Origin: Candidatus Hydrogenedentota bacterium
GTDB taxonomy: Bacteria; Hydrogenedentota; Hydrogenedentia; Hydrogenedentales; JAEUWI01
DNA length: 64,000 nucleotides
Direction of reading: 5' to 3'
Assembly (NCBI GenBank): GCA_016791475.1
Contig: JAEUWI010000034.1
Span: 19,502-83,501 of the forward strand
The notes under the pieces were generated by a model. That model was not told the DNA's origin. It saw only the letters and a list, made by a program, of their open reading frames with translations, and made no database searches. Each line of letters starts with the position of its first letter. Positions within the stretch are counted from its first letter, which is position 1. Made by a program: the position numbers and the translations under genes. Shown piece after piece: positions 33,860 through 44,102 of this stretch.

Positions 33860-34312
33860 ATGTTCAAGCTCTATTCGAAAGGTTGCCAATACGCGCTGCG
33901 CGCGCTTACCTTCGTTGTTGCGGACAAATCGAAGGATCGCTTTCAGGCGCGTGAGATCTGCGAAAAGGCGGAGATTCCCGAGTACTTTACGCGTAAGGTC
34001 TTTCAGGCCCTCGTGCAGGGGGGATTCCTTGAGGCCCACCGGGGGCCGGGCGGTGGCTACTCACTCACCCGGGATCCCAGCGATATCACGCTCCTGGAAG
34101 TGATTCAGGCCGTCGAGGGGGAGGATACGTATGACCATTGCGTGCTTGGTTTCGCCGAGTGCGGCAAGGCCAACCCGTGTCCCCTTCACGATATCTGGGT
34201 AATGTCGAAAAAGAACCTCATCGAGAATCTGTCCCACACCACCCTCGACAAATTGGCTGCCGTGACCCTGGAGCGCAAGATGCTCCACGAGCACAAAACG
34301 CACGACGCCTGA
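33860..34312 (+). CDS. Rrf2 family Fe-S regulator of the nitrate operons
   Basis: This 150-aa protein starts MFKLYSKGCQYALRALTF and has an Rrf2 winged helix with the wing RGPGGGYSLTRDPSDITLLE. Cys94, Cys101 and Cys107 have the same C-x6-C-x5-C spacing as the regulator at 25883, so it should bind an Fe-S cluster. ATG 33860 was preferred to GTG 33839 because GGAGGG lies between them. It sits between ric2 and the nar operon, whose promoters share a palindrome, so it is the likely regulator of both and of the NXR-like operon at 50.8 kb. The ligand (NO, O2 or iron status) is not shown. Confidence 0.82.
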   Translation: MFKLYSKGCQYALRALTFVVADKSKDRFQAREICEKAEIPEYFTRKVFQALVQGGFLEAHRGPGGGYSLTRDPSDITLLEVIQAVEGEDTYDHCVLGFAECGKANPCPLHDIWVMSKKNLIENLSHTTLDKLAAVTLERKMLHEHKTHDA

Positions 34313-34326
34313 TAAGCACCGTACGG

Positions 34327-34378
34327 GCGGATCCTTCCTCTTTCTGACTCCTTTTGCCATGGGAATCCGCATTTTTTC
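34327..34378 (+). terminator. Weak terminator candidate after the second Rrf2 gene
   Basis: GCGGAT (34327-34332) pairs with ATCCGC (34365-34370), followed by ATTTTTTC. The loop is long (32 nt), so the call is weak. Confidence 0.28.
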
Positions 34379-34396
34379 AAAACCGATAAAATCCTC

Positions 34397-34462
34397 TTGA
34401 CTTGTCAGCGCATAATAGTGGATACTTTTCTCCGGAATATAGTGGATAAGATTATCCACTAT
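34397..34462 (+). promoter_or_regulatory. Promoter and double Rrf2 operator of the nar operon
   Basis: A -35 TTGACT (34397-34402) and a -10 GATACT (34421-34426) are 18 bp apart. GTGGATAAGATTATCCAC (34442-34459) is a near-perfect palindrome extending to ATAGTGG...CCACTAT. A second, weaker copy starts GTGGATAC at 34418 and overlaps the -10 box. The placement suits repression. Confidence 0.65.
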
Positions 34463-34510
34463 TAATTGCCCTAAATTCCGGAGTGGATGCACCCGCCAGG
34501 AGCAGAGAAT

Positions 34511-35410
34511 ATGAGCTATTTTTCAGGAAAGGCACAGTTTCGGTGGGGGCGTGGTGGGGCCTTCATGGCCTGCTGCGTTGGGGCAGGGCTATTTGCGCCC
34601 TGGGTATCGGCCCAGGCGGTGCCGGGAGTCCCTGCGGAAAGCACACCTGCGACTGTCGCAGCCGAAGCAGCGCCGGAAGCGGTCGCCCCGGTCGATGCCG
34701 CCGCCGCGGCCTATGCCATGAAGTGCATGGGCTGCCACACCATCGGCGGCGGCGTGCTGAGCGGTCCGGATCTCAAAAACGCGGCCACCTATCCGCGACA
34801 GACGGTCCTGGACGGCATTAAGCGGATGGAGAAGAATGTGGGGCCCATCAGCGAAGAAGACCTGACCATGCTGGCCGACTTTCTGCTCGCGCCCGACGCG
34901 GCGGCCCGCATCGATGCGCACCGCCAGCAGGTGCAGCTACGGGAAGCGGCCTCTATGGCGCCCCCGAACGCCGAACTGGGCCGAGCCCTGTTTACCGGGC
35001 GCACGGCTTTCGCCAATGGTGGCGCAGCCTGCGCGGCCTGTCACCAGGCCGGTGGCCGTGGAGGCAATCTGGCGGTGTCGTTGGAGGACGCCTTTACCCG
35101 GCTGGGTGCCCAGCCTCTTCAAGCGACCACCGAAGCCCCCGGCTTTCCCGTCATGCGCGCCATCTACACGCCCCTGCCCGTGACGAAGCAGGAAGCGATG
35201 CACGTAGTGAAATATCTCGAAGAAGTTTCCGCCACCCCCGCACCTCCGGCCCGCCTTCCGATGCACCTCGCCGGAATCGGCGGCACGGCGCTGGTGCTGG
35301 TGTTGCTGGGTAAATCCACGGCAAAGCGGGTCGCGGGCACGCGCGCGCGAATGGTGGCGGACGCCTGCCGCCGGAGTGACCAGGGCGCAAATCGCAGGAG
35401 GAAGAACTGA
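34511..35410 (+). CDS. Diheme c-type cytochrome, membrane-anchored, first gene of the nar operon
   Basis: This 299-aa protein has an N-terminal export signal ending around VSAQA, then two heme c sites: CMGCH at 72-76 and CAACH at 174-178. A single hydrophobic segment near 254-275 would anchor it in the inner membrane with the hemes in the periplasm. It overlaps narG by one base (TGATG). Diheme cytochromes c of this kind are found as NarC in some nitrate reductase operons and could exchange electrons with the Rieske/cytochrome b modules further along. AGGAG precedes ATG 34511. Confidence 0.78.
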   Translation: MSYFSGKAQFRWGRGGAFMACCVGAGLFAPWVSAQAVPGVPAESTPATVAAEAAPEAVAPVDAAAAAYAMKCMGCHTIGGGVLSGPDLKNAATYPRQTVLDGIKRMEKNVGPISEEDLTMLADFLLAPDAAARIDAHRQQVQLREAASMAPPNAELGRALFTGRTAFANGGAACAACHQAGGRGGNLAVSLEDAFTRLGAQPLQATTEAPGFPVMRAIYTPLPVTKQEAMHVVKYLEEVSATPAPPARLPMHLAGIGGTALVLVLLGKSTAKRVAGTRARMVADACRRSDQGANRRRKN

Positions 35411-38400
35411 TGGGTTGGATACAGGATTTATTTGCGCCGGAACAGCGTAGCTGGGAAGAGTTCTACCGGAACCGCTGGGCCCACGACAAGGTGGTGCGCA
35501 CGACCCACGGCGTCAACTGTACGGGCTCCTGCAGTTGGAACGTCTATGTGAAGCAGGGCATCGTGACCTGGGAAATGCAGGCCCTCGATTACCCCACGAT
35601 AGACAAGGCCATCCCCAACCACGAGCCACGGGGCTGCCAGCGCGGCATTTCCACCTCGTGGTACATCTACTCGCCGCTGCGGATCAAATATCCCTACATG
35701 CGCGGAGCGCTGCTCGATCTCTGGCGCGAGGCCAAAGCGGAGCACGGGAACGACCCCGTGGCCGCGTGGGAATCGATCACGGCCAATCCCGAGCGGCGCA
35801 AGCGCTATCAGCAGGCCCGGGGTAAGGGCGGCTTTCAGCGGGTCTCCTGGCACGAGGCCCAGGAACTCATCGCCGCCTCCAACATCTACACCGTGAAAAA
35901 ATACGGCCCCGATCGCCTCGTCGGTTTTTCGCCTATCCCCGCCATGAGCATGATCAGCTATGCGGCGGGCGCGCGTTTCCTCCAGCTCATGGGCGGCATC
36001 GCCCTTTCCTTCTACGACTGGTACTGCGATCTGCCGCCGGCTTCCCCCGAGGTCTGGGGCGAACAGACCGACGTGGCGGAGAGCGCCGACTGGTTCCACT
36101 CGAAGTTCATCGCCACGGTCGGCTCCAACGTGCTCATGACCCGCACGCCCGATGCCCACTTCCTCGTGGAAGCGCGCCACCGGGGCACCAAGGTGGTCGT
36201 GTTCTCGCCGGACTTCAGCCAGACCTCCAAAATCGCCGACGAATGGATCCCCATCAACCAGGGCAGCGACACGGCGTTCTGGATGGCGGTAAACCATGTG
36301 ATCCTCCGGGAATTCCATGCGGACCGCGCCGTGCCTTTCTTTCAGCAATACATGCGGGAAAACTCCGATGCGTCTTTCCTCGTGGTGATGGAGCCCGACG
36401 CGAAAGGCCACTACCGGCCCGGTTCGCTGCTCCGCATCGCCCAGATCACGGAAACCCAGGGCGAGGAGCACGCCGAGTGGAAGAGTTTCGTGCTGGACAC
36501 CGAAGGCAATCTGCGCATTCCCGCGGGCCAGATCGGCCACCGCTGGCAGACGAAAAAAGGCCAGTGGAACATTAAGCAGGAAGACAGCCGCGACGGTGCA
36601 CCCATCGACGCCCTGCTTTCCCTGAGAGACTGCGCCGACAAGACAGTCAGCGCGTACTTCGACGACTTCTCCGAAGGTATTCAGGGCCAGGGCCGCCTGC
36701 GTCATGTGCCCGTGCGCGAAATCCAGACGGCGGATGGGCCGGTGCTCGTCGCCACCGTCTACGACCTCCAGTTCGCCCAGCACGGCGTGAATCGCGGTTT
36801 CGAAGGCCAATGGCCCACCGGTTACGACGACGATACCCATCCCTTCACGCCCGCGTGGCAGGAACAGTACACCGGCATCAAGGCGGAGACGGTAATCGAC
36901 TTCGCCCGCCAGTGGGCAATCACGGCGGAGAAGACCGGCGGCAAATGCAGCATCATCATCGGCGCCGGGGTGAACCACTGGTACCACAACAATCTCATCT
37001 ACCGCGCCTGCATCAACTCCCTGCTCTTCTGCGGATGCGTCGGCCGGAGCGGGGGCGGGCTGAACCACTATGTGGGCCAGGAGAAACTCGCGCCCCAGGC
37101 TAGCTGGGCGCCCATCGCCTTCGCCACGGACTGGAGCGGGCCGCCCCGACTGCAGAACGCGCCCTCCTTCCACTACATGCACAGCGACCAGTGGCGCTAC
37201 GACCGAAAATTTGGCGAGTTCTGTCCCGTGGCCGACAAGACCAATCCCATCGCCGAGGGCCATACGGCGGACAAGCAGGCACTGGCCGTGCGCTGCGGCT
37301 GGCTGCCCTGCTATCCCCAGTTTACGGAGCACAACTTCGAGCTCGTGAAAGAGGCGGCGGCGCTTGGCGTGAACCCCGTGGATCACGTGGTCTCGCGCCT
37401 GAAGGACCGCAGCCTCAAGTTTGCTATGGAAGACGTGGACAATCCCGCGTGCTTCCCCCGCGTGTGGTACATCTGGCGCGGCAACGCGATTCAGGCGTCC
37501 GCCAAAGGCCACGAGTACTTCCTCAAGCACTACCTCGGCACCCACCACAACAGCATCGCCGAGGAACAGGCGAAGGAAGACGTGAAGGAAGTCACCTGGC
37601 ACGACAAGGTCGAACTGGGCAAGATGGATCTCATCGTCGATATCAACTTTCGCATGGACACCTCGGCGCTCTATTCCGACATCGTCCTGCCCACGGCGAG
37701 CTGGTACGAGAAAGACGACCTCAGCTCCACCGACATGCACTCCTTCATCCACCCGCTCCAGGCGGCTGTGCCGCCCTGCTGGGAGTCGAAGACCGACTGG
37801 AAAATCTTCCAGGAGATCGCCAAAGCCACCAGCACGATGGCAGAGCGCTATCTTCCCGAGCCGATTCAGGATTTTGTCTGCTCGCCCCTCCTGCACGATA
37901 CCCCCGGCGAAATCACGCAGCCCCGCATCAAAGACTGGGCGAAAGGGGAGTGCGAGGCCATTCCCGGCAAGACCATGCCGAACATGACCGTCGTCGAGCG
38001 GGACTACACCAAGGTCTACCAGAAATTTATCTCTCTGGGCCGCAACGTGCGCAACAACGGCATCGGCGTCCACGGCTGCACGTATAAAGTGGACGATGTC
38101 TACGACGAATACCTGCTGCACAATCCGGTCGAGACCTGGGGTGGCGAGCAGTACCCCTCCCTGCGGATTGACCGCAGCGTCTGTGAGGCCATCCTCCACT
38201 TCGCCGCTGAGACCAACGGCGAACTGGCGCACCGGGCCTACGAGACCGAGTCCCACAAGACCGGCATCGACCACACGCACCTGGCCGCGGGCAATCGCAA
38301 CGTGCGCTACAACTTCGCCGATCTCTGCACCCAGCCGCGCCGCGTGCTGACCACGCCCTACTGGACCGGTATCACGAATGGCACGCGCACCTATTCCGCC

Positions 38401-39027
38401 TACTGTCAGAACCTCGAAGAGCGTATCCCGTGGCGCACGCTGACCGGGCGCCAGCACACCTACTTCGATCACGAGGCCTATGTGGCCTACGGCGAGCATT
38501 TGCCCACCTTCAAGCCCCGGGCCGACCTGCGGACCACCCGCGATCTGGACATGACGGGCACCGAACCGGGATCGCTGGTCCTCAATTACCTCACGCCCCA
38601 CGGCAAGTGGCACATCCACTCCACCTTCGGCGACACCCTGCGCATGGAAACCCTCTCGCGCGGCATTGAGCCCTTCTGGATGAACGAGCAGGATGCGGCG
38701 ATGCTGGCGATCCACGACAACGACTGGGTGGAGGTCCTCAACGATCACGGCACCGTGGTTACCCGCGCCTGCGTGAGCGCTCGCATCCCCCGAGGCATCT
38801 GCTTCATCTACCACGCGACCGAGCGGACCGTGGGAAATCCCAAGAGCCAACACCGGGGCAAGCGCCGTGCGGGTGGGCACAACAGCCTGACGCGCGCGCG
38901 CCTCAAACCCCTCTTCATGATCGGCGGCTACGCCCAGTTCTCGTATGGCTTCAATTACTGGGGACCCCAGGGGGTGAACCGCGACACCTTCGTGGTGGTG
39001 CGCAAACTCGACAAGCCGATTTGGTAG
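35410..39027 (+). CDS. narG: Respiratory nitrate reductase, alpha subunit
   Basis: This 1205-aa protein is a full-length NarG holding the Mo-bisMGD cofactor and the FS0 cluster. The cluster ligands are His33, Cys37, Cys41 and Cys76 (HGVNCTGSC and RGC). The Mo ligand is expected to be Asp203 in [24 protein letters not shown] and [12 protein letters not shown] match the family. The N-terminus ([20 protein letters not shown]) has no twin-arginine signal, so the enzyme faces the cytoplasm as in E. coli. It reduces nitrate to nitrite using electrons from NarH. It overlaps the preceding cytochrome gene by one base and is followed by narH. Confidence 0.95.
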   Translation: MGWIQDLFAPEQRSWEEFYRNRWAHDKVVRTTHGVNCTGSCSWNVYVKQGIVTWEMQALDYPTIDKAIPNHEPRGCQRGISTSWYIYSPLRIKYPYMRGALLDLWREAKAEHGNDPVAAWESITANPERRKRYQQARGKGGFQRVSWHEAQELIAASNIYTVKKYGPDRLVGFSPIPAMSMISYAAGARFLQLMGGIALSFYDWYCDLPPASPEVWGEQTDVAESADWFHSKFIATVGSNVLMTRTPDAHFLVEARHRGTKVVVFSPDFSQTSKIADEWIPINQGSDTAFWMAVNHVILREFHADRAVPFFQQYMRENSDASFLVVMEPDAKGHYRPGSLLRIAQITETQGEEHAEWKSFVLDTEGNLRIPAGQIGHRWQTKKGQWNIKQEDSRDGAPIDALLSLRDCADKTVSAYFDDFSEGIQGQGRLRHVPVREIQTADGPVLVATVYDLQFAQHGVNRGFEGQWPTGYDDDTHPFTPAWQEQYTGIKAETVIDFARQWAITAEKTGGKCSIIIGAGVNHWYHNNLIYRACINSLLFCGCVGRSGGGLNHYVGQEKLAPQASWAPIAFATDWSGPPRLQNAPSFHYMHSDQWRYDRKFGEFCPVADKTNPIAEGHTADKQALAVRCGWLPCYPQFTEHNFELVKEAAALGVNPVDHVVSRLKDRSLKFAMEDVDNPACFPRVWYIWRGNAIQASAKGHEYFLKHYLGTHHNSIAEEQAKEDVKEVTWHDKVELGKMDLIVDINFRMDTSALYSDIVLPTASWYEKDDLSSTDMHSFIHPLQAAVPPCWESKTDWKIFQEIAKATSTMAERYLPEPIQDFVCSPLLHDTPGEITQPRIKDWAKGECEAIPGKTMPNMTVVERDYTKVYQKFISLGRNVRNNGIGVHGCTYKVDDVYDEYLLHNPVETWGGEQYPSLRIDRSVCEAILHFAAETNGELAHRAYETESHKTGIDHTHLAAGNRNVRYNFADLCTQPRRVLTTPYWTGITNGTRTYSAYCQNLEERIPWRTLTGRQHTYFDHEAYVAYGEHLPTFKPRADLRTTRDLDMTGTEPGSLVLNYLTPHGKWHIHSTFGDTLRMETLSRGIEPFWMNEQDAAMLAIHDNDWVEVLNDHGTVVTRACVSARIPRGICFIYHATERTVGNPKSQHRGKRRAGGHNSLTRARLKPLFMIGGYAQFSYGFNYWGPQGVNRDTFVVVRKLDKPIW

Positions 39028-39038
39028 GAGAGAAGACA

Positions 39039-40535
39039 ATGAATGTACGCGCACACGTTTCCATGGTGTTCCACCTCGACAAATGCATCGGCTGCCACAC
39101 GTGCAGCGTGGCCTGCAAAAACATCTGGACCGACCGGCCCGGTGCCGAATACATGTGGTGGAACAACGTGGAGACCAAGCCGGGCACCGGCTATCCCACG
39201 CGCTGGGAGGACCAGCTCAACTACAAAGGCGGCTGGGAACTGAACGACCAACGGGAGCTCCAGCTCAAGAGCCAGAAAAAGGCCAATTACTTTCAGAAGA
39301 TATTCTACAACCCGAACCAGCCGGGTCTGGATGAATATTACGAGCCCTGGACCTATCGCTACGGCGACCTCACCAACGCGCCCGAGGGCGACGACCAGCC
39401 CACGGCCCGACCCATCTCCCAGATCACCGGGGAAGATATGGACATCGAGGCGGGGCCCAACTGGGACGACGATCTGGGCGGCTCTCCTGTTTACGCGGCC
39501 AACGACCCCAATCTCGACGCACTGACGGAAGACGAGCGGCGCGTCCTCTTCGACGTGGAACAGATCACCATGATGTATCTGCCCCGCATCTGCAACCACT
39601 GCGCGAACCCGAGCTGCGTCGCGGCCTGCCCGAGTGGCGCGCTCTACAAGCGCGGTGAAGATGGCATCGTCCTGGTCAATCAAGACACCTGCCGCGGCTG
39701 GCGCGCCTGCGTGGCCGCGTGCCCCTACAAGAAGGTCTACTACAACTGGAAAACCGGCAAAGCCGAGAAATGCATCCTGTGCTATCCGCGCATCGAGACC
39801 GGCCAGCCCCCGGCGTGCTTCCACTCCTGCGTGGGCCGCATCCGCTACATGGGCGTGCTGCTCTACGACGCTGATCGCGTGGAAGAAGCCATGAAGGCAC
39901 CCGAAGACGCGCTCGTGGAATCCCACCGCAGTGTCTTGCTCGATCCCTTTGATCCCGCCGTAATCGCGGGCGCCGAGGCCAACGGTATCAGCGCCCAGTT
40001 CATCGAATCCGCCCAGCGCTCTCCGGTGTGGAACTACGTCATGAAGTGGAAGCTGGCCCTGCCGCTCCACCCCGAGTTCCGCACCCTGCCCATGCTCTAC
40101 TACGTGCCCCCGCTCCTGCCCGTCAGCGGACGCGCGGGCGATGGTATCTATCAGCAGAACGCCACCGAGTTCTTCTCCAACCTCGACAGCGCGCGCCTGC
40201 CCATCCGTTACTTGGCCTCCCTCTTCAGCGCGGGCAACGAGAAGATCGTCCACGACGTGATGAAACGCCAGATGGCCGTGCGCTACTTCAAGCGCGCGCA
40301 GGATGTGGACGACGTGGATGCGTCCAAGGTCCACGCCGTGTTGCGCGAGGCCGGACTCTCCGAAGCCGAGGCCGAAGAAATCTACCAGATGACGACCCTC
40401 GCGCCGATGAACGAGCGCTACGTGATGCCGCCCATCCAGCGCGAAGTGAATATCGCGGGGAGCGGTTGCTCGCCTGAGATGTGCAAAGGCTCCTGCGGCC
40501 TGGGCGCCATTTCCACCCCCGAGCGAGGGCTGTGA
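39039..40535 (+). CDS. narH: Respiratory nitrate reductase, beta (Fe-S) subunit
   Basis: This 498-aa electron-transfer subunit carries four ferredoxin-type motifs: CIGCHTCSVACK near the start, CNHCANPSCVAACP, CRGWRACVAACPYKK and CILCYPRIETGQPPACFHSC. The Trp in CRGWRAC replaces a cysteine, as expected for the [3Fe-4S] cluster of NarH. Start 39039 follows GAGAG and matches the typical MNVRAHVSMVFHLDKC. A C-terminal tail with CSPEMCKGSCGLG has three extra cysteines. It passes electrons from NarI to NarG. Confidence 0.95.
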   Translation: MNVRAHVSMVFHLDKCIGCHTCSVACKNIWTDRPGAEYMWWNNVETKPGTGYPTRWEDQLNYKGGWELNDQRELQLKSQKKANYFQKIFYNPNQPGLDEYYEPWTYRYGDLTNAPEGDDQPTARPISQITGEDMDIEAGPNWDDDLGGSPVYAANDPNLDALTEDERRVLFDVEQITMMYLPRICNHCANPSCVAACPSGALYKRGEDGIVLVNQDTCRGWRACVAACPYKKVYYNWKTGKAEKCILCYPRIETGQPPACFHSCVGRIRYMGVLLYDADRVEEAMKAPEDALVESHRSVLLDPFDPAVIAGAEANGISAQFIESAQRSPVWNYVMKWKLALPLHPEFRTLPMLYYVPPLLPVSGRAGDGIYQQNATEFFSNLDSARLPIRYLASLFSAGNEKIVHDVMKRQMAVRYFKRAQDVDDVDASKVHAVLREAGLSEAEAEEIYQMTTLAPMNERYVMPPIQREVNIAGSGCSPEMCKGSCGLGAISTPERGL

Positions 40536-40537
40536 CC

Positions 40538-41083
40538 ATGACGGAATCACCCGAATATCGCGCGATCTACCAGGACTTCGCCGCGCTCCTGTCTTACCCG
40601 GAACCAGGTCATCAAAAGCTGGCCGAAACATTGGCGTCGCGACTCCGCGAGGTCTCCGATGAGACGGCGGAACCGCTGGAACGTTTCGCGGAAATCCTCG
40701 CATCGTCCACGGTGGAAGAGGCGCGGGAACACTATACCCGCGCCTTCGACTTGAGCCCGCTCGCCGTGCCGTACCTGAGTGTTTACCTCTTCGGCGCGGA
40801 GAATCCGCAGCGCGGCCAGTTCATGGCCGGATTCAGCGGGGCCTATGCCGAAGCGGGCTACGACAGCGGGGGAGAACTGCCCGACCACCTGGCCACCGTG
40901 CTGGGCTACGCCGGGGTGGCCCCCGAAGATACCTGGGAGGAAGTGCAGCAACTCTGCCTGCCTTCGCCCCTGAAACTTATGCGCCAGGCCTTGCGGGTAG
41001 GGGAGAGCCCCTATGAACACGTCCTCGCATCCCTGGAGGTTTTTGTAAAGCACGTGACTGCCGGAGCGTTGATCCATGCTTGA
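40538..41083 (+). CDS. narJ: Nitrate reductase assembly chaperone NarJ
   Basis: This 181-aa helical protein of the NarJ/TorD family contains YQDFAALLSYPEPGHQKLAE, VPYLSVYLFGAENPQRGQFM and LPDHLATVLGYAG, all typical of NarJ. It helps insert the Mo cofactor into NarG before membrane attachment and is not part of the final enzyme. It begins 2 bp after the narH stop and overlaps the next gene by 8 bp. Confidence 0.9.
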   Translation: MTESPEYRAIYQDFAALLSYPEPGHQKLAETLASRLREVSDETAEPLERFAEILASSTVEEAREHYTRAFDLSPLAVPYLSVYLFGAENPQRGQFMAGFSGAYAEAGYDSGGELPDHLATVLGYAGVAPEDTWEEVQQLCLPSPLKLMRQALRVGESPYEHVLASLEVFVKHVTAGALIHA

Positions 41084-42395
41084 CCTTTTTCTATTTGTCG
41101 GATTCCCCTACATCGCCTTTACGCTGATGATCGTGCTGTCGGCCTACCGCTACCGGACCCAGCGCTTCACCTATTCCGCCCTCAGTTCCCAGTTTCTCGA
41201 GGGCAATCAATTGCGCTGGGGGAGCATGGCCTGGCACGCTGGGATTCTCGTCCTCCTGGTGGGGCACGTGATTCCCGTCCTCGTGCCCGGATTGTGGCAG
41301 GCCCTGACCTCCATCCCGGTCTTTCTGATCACGGTTGAGGTTATCGGCACCATTGCCGCCTTCCTCGCCCTCAGCGGACTCTGCGTGCTCCTCTATCGAC
41401 GCACCACCTCGGCCCGGGTCTCGGCGGTAACCACCACGGCGGACTACCTGCTGCTGCTCCTGCTCATCGCCCAGGTGGTCGTGGGCATCTCGGTGGCGAC
41501 CGGTGCGCGCTGGGGGGCCGCCTGGTCGGCCAGCACGACCACGCCCTACCTTTGGAGCCTGGCCACGTTTCAGCCCCAGCCAGAATACATCACCGGACTG
41601 CCGCCCACGGTCAAGCTCCACCTCGTCCTGGCCTGGTGCTTCTTCCTCGTCATCCCCTTTACCCGCCTCGTTCACGCGTTCTCGGTACCCATCGCCTACC
41701 TCTGGCGCCCGCCGCAAAAGGTGGTCTGGACCACGCCCCGGCCTGAAGCCGCGGCTTGTTGTGCGCCCCAGCACCAGCACCGGGACGGCCGTCGTTACTT
41801 TGTGCGCGGTGCCCTCGCCAGTACCGGCGCTCTGTTCCTGCTCAGCATCGGTGTGCTGGAAAAGCTCGGACGCTACTTTCGCGGCCCGGCCATGGATACG
41901 CGGCAGCAAGCCGAACTGCTGCAGAAGAAACTCGAACGCCTGGAGCTGGCCGCGGCGGAACGAAAGCTCGAAATCGAGCGTATCGAGAAAGATTACATCT
42001 ATGTTGCGTCCCTGGCCGAACTCTCGGATAAGGACGGACGCTACTTCACCGATTACCACATGCGTCCAGCCCTGGCCTTCAAGGACGAGCGGGGACTGCC
42101 CCTCCTGATTTCCGCGAAATGTACTCACCTCGGCTGCACCGTCGCGAGCACGATAAACAACGGACGCATTCTCTGCCCCTGCCACGTGTCCTGGTTTGAC
42201 GTGAAGACGGGCATGCCCACGCCGGGTGCCCCGGCGAAAGCGCCCTTGCCCCACCTCGGCTGGGTGCTGATGGACGGCACCGGCAACCTCGTGGCCAGCC
42301 AGGGCGCGGGCGGCGAGATGACCGGTGAGGTCGATCTTGCCCTAGCGGGCAGTTACGGCGTGTACATCGCCAAACAGTTTGAGGAGATGGCCTGA
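41076..42395 (+). CDS. narI: NarI-Rieske fusion: nitrate reductase gamma subunit joined to a Rieske [2Fe-2S] protein
   Basis: This 439-aa protein joins two modules usually encoded apart. Residues 1-~215 are NarI: five helices and the four heme b ligands His54, His64, His182 and His200 (WHAGILVLLVGHVIPV and LHLVLAWCFFLVIPFTRLVH). After a short cysteine/histidine-rich linker, RDGRRYFVRGALASTGALF looks like the twin-arginine anchor of a Rieske protein. A coiled-coil stretch (~275-305) follows, then the Rieske domain with CTHLGC (349-354) and CPCH (367-370). It should connect quinol, NarGH and the adjacent cytochrome b. The next gene starts within its stop codon (TGATG). The frame is continuous with no sign of assembly error. 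Confidence 0.9.
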   Translation: MLDLFLFVGFPYIAFTLMIVLSAYRYRTQRFTYSALSSQFLEGNQLRWGSMAWHAGILVLLVGHVIPVLVPGLWQALTSIPVFLITVEVIGTIAAFLALSGLCVLLYRRTTSARVSAVTTTADYLLLLLLIAQVVVGISVATGARWGAAWSASTTTPYLWSLATFQPQPEYITGLPPTVKLHLVLAWCFFLVIPFTRLVHAFSVPIAYLWRPPQKVVWTTPRPEAAACCAPQHQHRDGRRYFVRGALASTGALFLLSIGVLEKLGRYFRGPAMDTRQQAELLQKKLERLELAAAERKLEIERIEKDYIYVASLAELSDKDGRYFTDYHMRPALAFKDERGLPLLISAKCTHLGCTVASTINNGRILCPCHVSWFDVKTGMPTPGAPAKAPLPHLGWVLMDGTGNLVASQGAGGEMTGEVDLALAGSYGVYIAKQFEEMA

Positions 42396-43504
42396 TGCGT
42401 ACACACGACCGGCTTCAGCAGGCAAGCGACTGGATTCACGAACGCTTTCCCCTGGAAAAGCTGAGTTTTGAATCGCTTTTTCAGAAAAAAGAAGTTCCCG
42501 TTCACCGCATGAGCTGGGGCTACTACTTCGGCGGTCTGGCGCTTTTTTGCTTCAGCATCCAGCTCGTCACCGGCCTCCTGCTCCTCTTCTACTACCAGCC
42601 CACCGTGGCCGACGCCCACGCGTCGGTGGAACTGATTACCTTCCATATCGGCGGTGGCGCGCTGGTGCGCAATCTTCACACCTGGTCTTCCTCGGCGATG
42701 ATCTTCTGCGTGCTCACCCACTTGATCACGGCCTTCGCCATGAAAGCCTTCGAAAAGCCGCGAGAGATCACCTGGGTTTCCGGCGTGCTCCTGCTGCTGA
42801 TTACCTTCGGTTTCGGGTTTACCGGCTACCTGCTGCCCTGGCACCAGATCGCCGTCAACGCCACCAAAGTCGGTCTCCAGTCCGTCGAAGAAGCCGGGAC
42901 CTATCTCCCAGGTGCCCTGGCCGACATCCCGCGTCAGCTCAAGGAGTTGATACAGGGTGAAGCCGCCGTGGGCCAGGCCACCCTCAGCCGCTTCTACGCG
43001 CTCCACGTCGTGCTGTTGCCCCTGGCGATTTTCGCCATCCTGAGCCAGCACCTTTTCATGGTGCAAATCCACGGTATGAGCAAAGGTGTGGACAACCCCA
43101 CGGGCAAGACCGAGAAGTTCTTCCCCATTTTCGCCCTGAAGGATTTTTCCATCTGGGGGCTTGTCTTCTTCGTCCTTTTCGTCGTCGCCCTCTGCCTGCC
43201 CTTCGAGGCCTTCTTCTCCTATCCGCTCTTCGAGCCCTTCGACCCCCAGGGCTCCACGCCCGACGGGATCAAGCCGGAGTGGTATTTCTTCTTCGTCTAC
43301 TACCCGCTGGAGCTGCTGCCCTTCTGGATGATCATGATCCTTTCCGGGGCCGCCGTGGCGGTCCTGCTCGGGGTCCCGTGGATCTTTCAAGGCACGAGCC
43401 GGAGGACCCTCCGCAATATCGCCATCGCCGCCACCTTTTATCTCGTGGCCATGACCGTCTTCGGCCAGCAGATCTACGAGTTCTTCAAAGGAGCCCATCA
43501 ATGA
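42395..43504 (+). CDS. Cytochrome b of a bc1/b6f-like module
   Basis: This 369-aa membrane protein is a full-length cytochrome b. Heme ligands are His95/His109 and His204/His219, a Qo-side motif appears as PEWYFFFVYYPLELLPFW (294-311), and GFTGYLLPWHQIA is typical of the family. Eight or so helices are present. Together with the Rieske domain of the preceding protein and the membrane cytochromes c at both ends of the cluster, it makes up the parts of a quinol:cytochrome c oxidoreductase within the nar operon. It overlaps its neighbours by 1 and 4 bases. Confidence 0.9.
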   Translation: MRTHDRLQQASDWIHERFPLEKLSFESLFQKKEVPVHRMSWGYYFGGLALFCFSIQLVTGLLLLFYYQPTVADAHASVELITFHIGGGALVRNLHTWSSSAMIFCVLTHLITAFAMKAFEKPREITWVSGVLLLLITFGFGFTGYLLPWHQIAVNATKVGLQSVEEAGTYLPGALADIPRQLKELIQGEAAVGQATLSRFYALHVVLLPLAIFAILSQHLFMVQIHGMSKGVDNPTGKTEKFFPIFALKDFSIWGLVFFVLFVVALCLPFEAFFSYPLFEPFDPQGSTPDGIKPEWYFFFVYYPLELLPFWMIMILSGAAVAVLLGVPWIFQGTSRRTLRNIAIAATFYLVAMTVFGQQIYEFFKGAHQ

Positions 43505-44091
43505 AACCCCGCGTCACAATGGTCACGGCCCTCAGTTTGATACTCTGCGGCGCCGCCTGGTCCTACCCGGAGTTCCAGACCTACATCGAGGCCCAGTCCG
43601 GGCGCAATGTGAACTGCGCCATGTGCCATGCCCACGCCGACGGCCCCGAAGGCCTGAAGCCCGGCCAGATCGGTAGTCTGACCCCCCAGCAGATGGAGGC
43701 TCTCGGCAAGGCCCGCGCGGCCTTCGCTCCCGGTGAGGAAGTGGACAGCCCCATCCTGAACGCCTTCGGCGATCACATCATTCAGGTGATCGGCAAGCAG
43801 CAGTTTCTCCAGATCCGCCAGGAGCCTGCCAAGCTCGCGGAGGCCCTCGGGGCGGAGAGTGATCTCGATGGCGATGGCCTGAGCGACGCCCGGGAGTATG
43901 TGGACGGCACCCTGCCCACGGACCCGAATCATGGCGACCCCTGGGCGCTCCTCGCGATCAATCTCAAGCGGCGCTGGTTCCATGTTCTCATGGTGGGGCT
44001 GGCAACGGCTCTGGGGCTTTGGGGGCTCAACAATCTGCTCCATGGCTTTGAGGTCATGAGCGCCGCGAAGACCGCACGAAAACAGGGATAA
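43501..44091 (+). CDS. Monoheme c-type cytochrome with Ca-binding-like motif and membrane anchor
   Basis: This 196-aa protein has a signal peptide (to about AAWS), one heme c site CAMCH (39-43), a calcium-loop-like DLDGDGLSDAREYVDGTL near 122-139, and a C-terminal helix (WFHVLMVGLATALGLWGLNN). It is exported and anchored, with the heme in the periplasm. Its ATG overlaps the cytochrome b stop (ATGA), so it is probably the cytochrome c partner of that module. I do not recognise a named family. Confidence 0.72.
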   Translation: MKPRVTMVTALSLILCGAAWSYPEFQTYIEAQSGRNVNCAMCHAHADGPEGLKPGQIGSLTPQQMEALGKARAAFAPGEEVDSPILNAFGDHIIQVIGKQQFLQIRQEPAKLAEALGAESDLDGDGLSDAREYVDGTLPTDPNHGDPWALLAINLKRRWFHVLMVGLATALGLWGLNNLLHGFEVMSAAKTARKQG

Positions 44092-44102
44092 GAGAGAACC
44101 CC

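Noticed and set aside
35428..39054. A 1208-codon open frame on the minus strand opposite narG
   Set aside because: The opposite strand encodes a textbook NarG; this frame has no recognisable motif.
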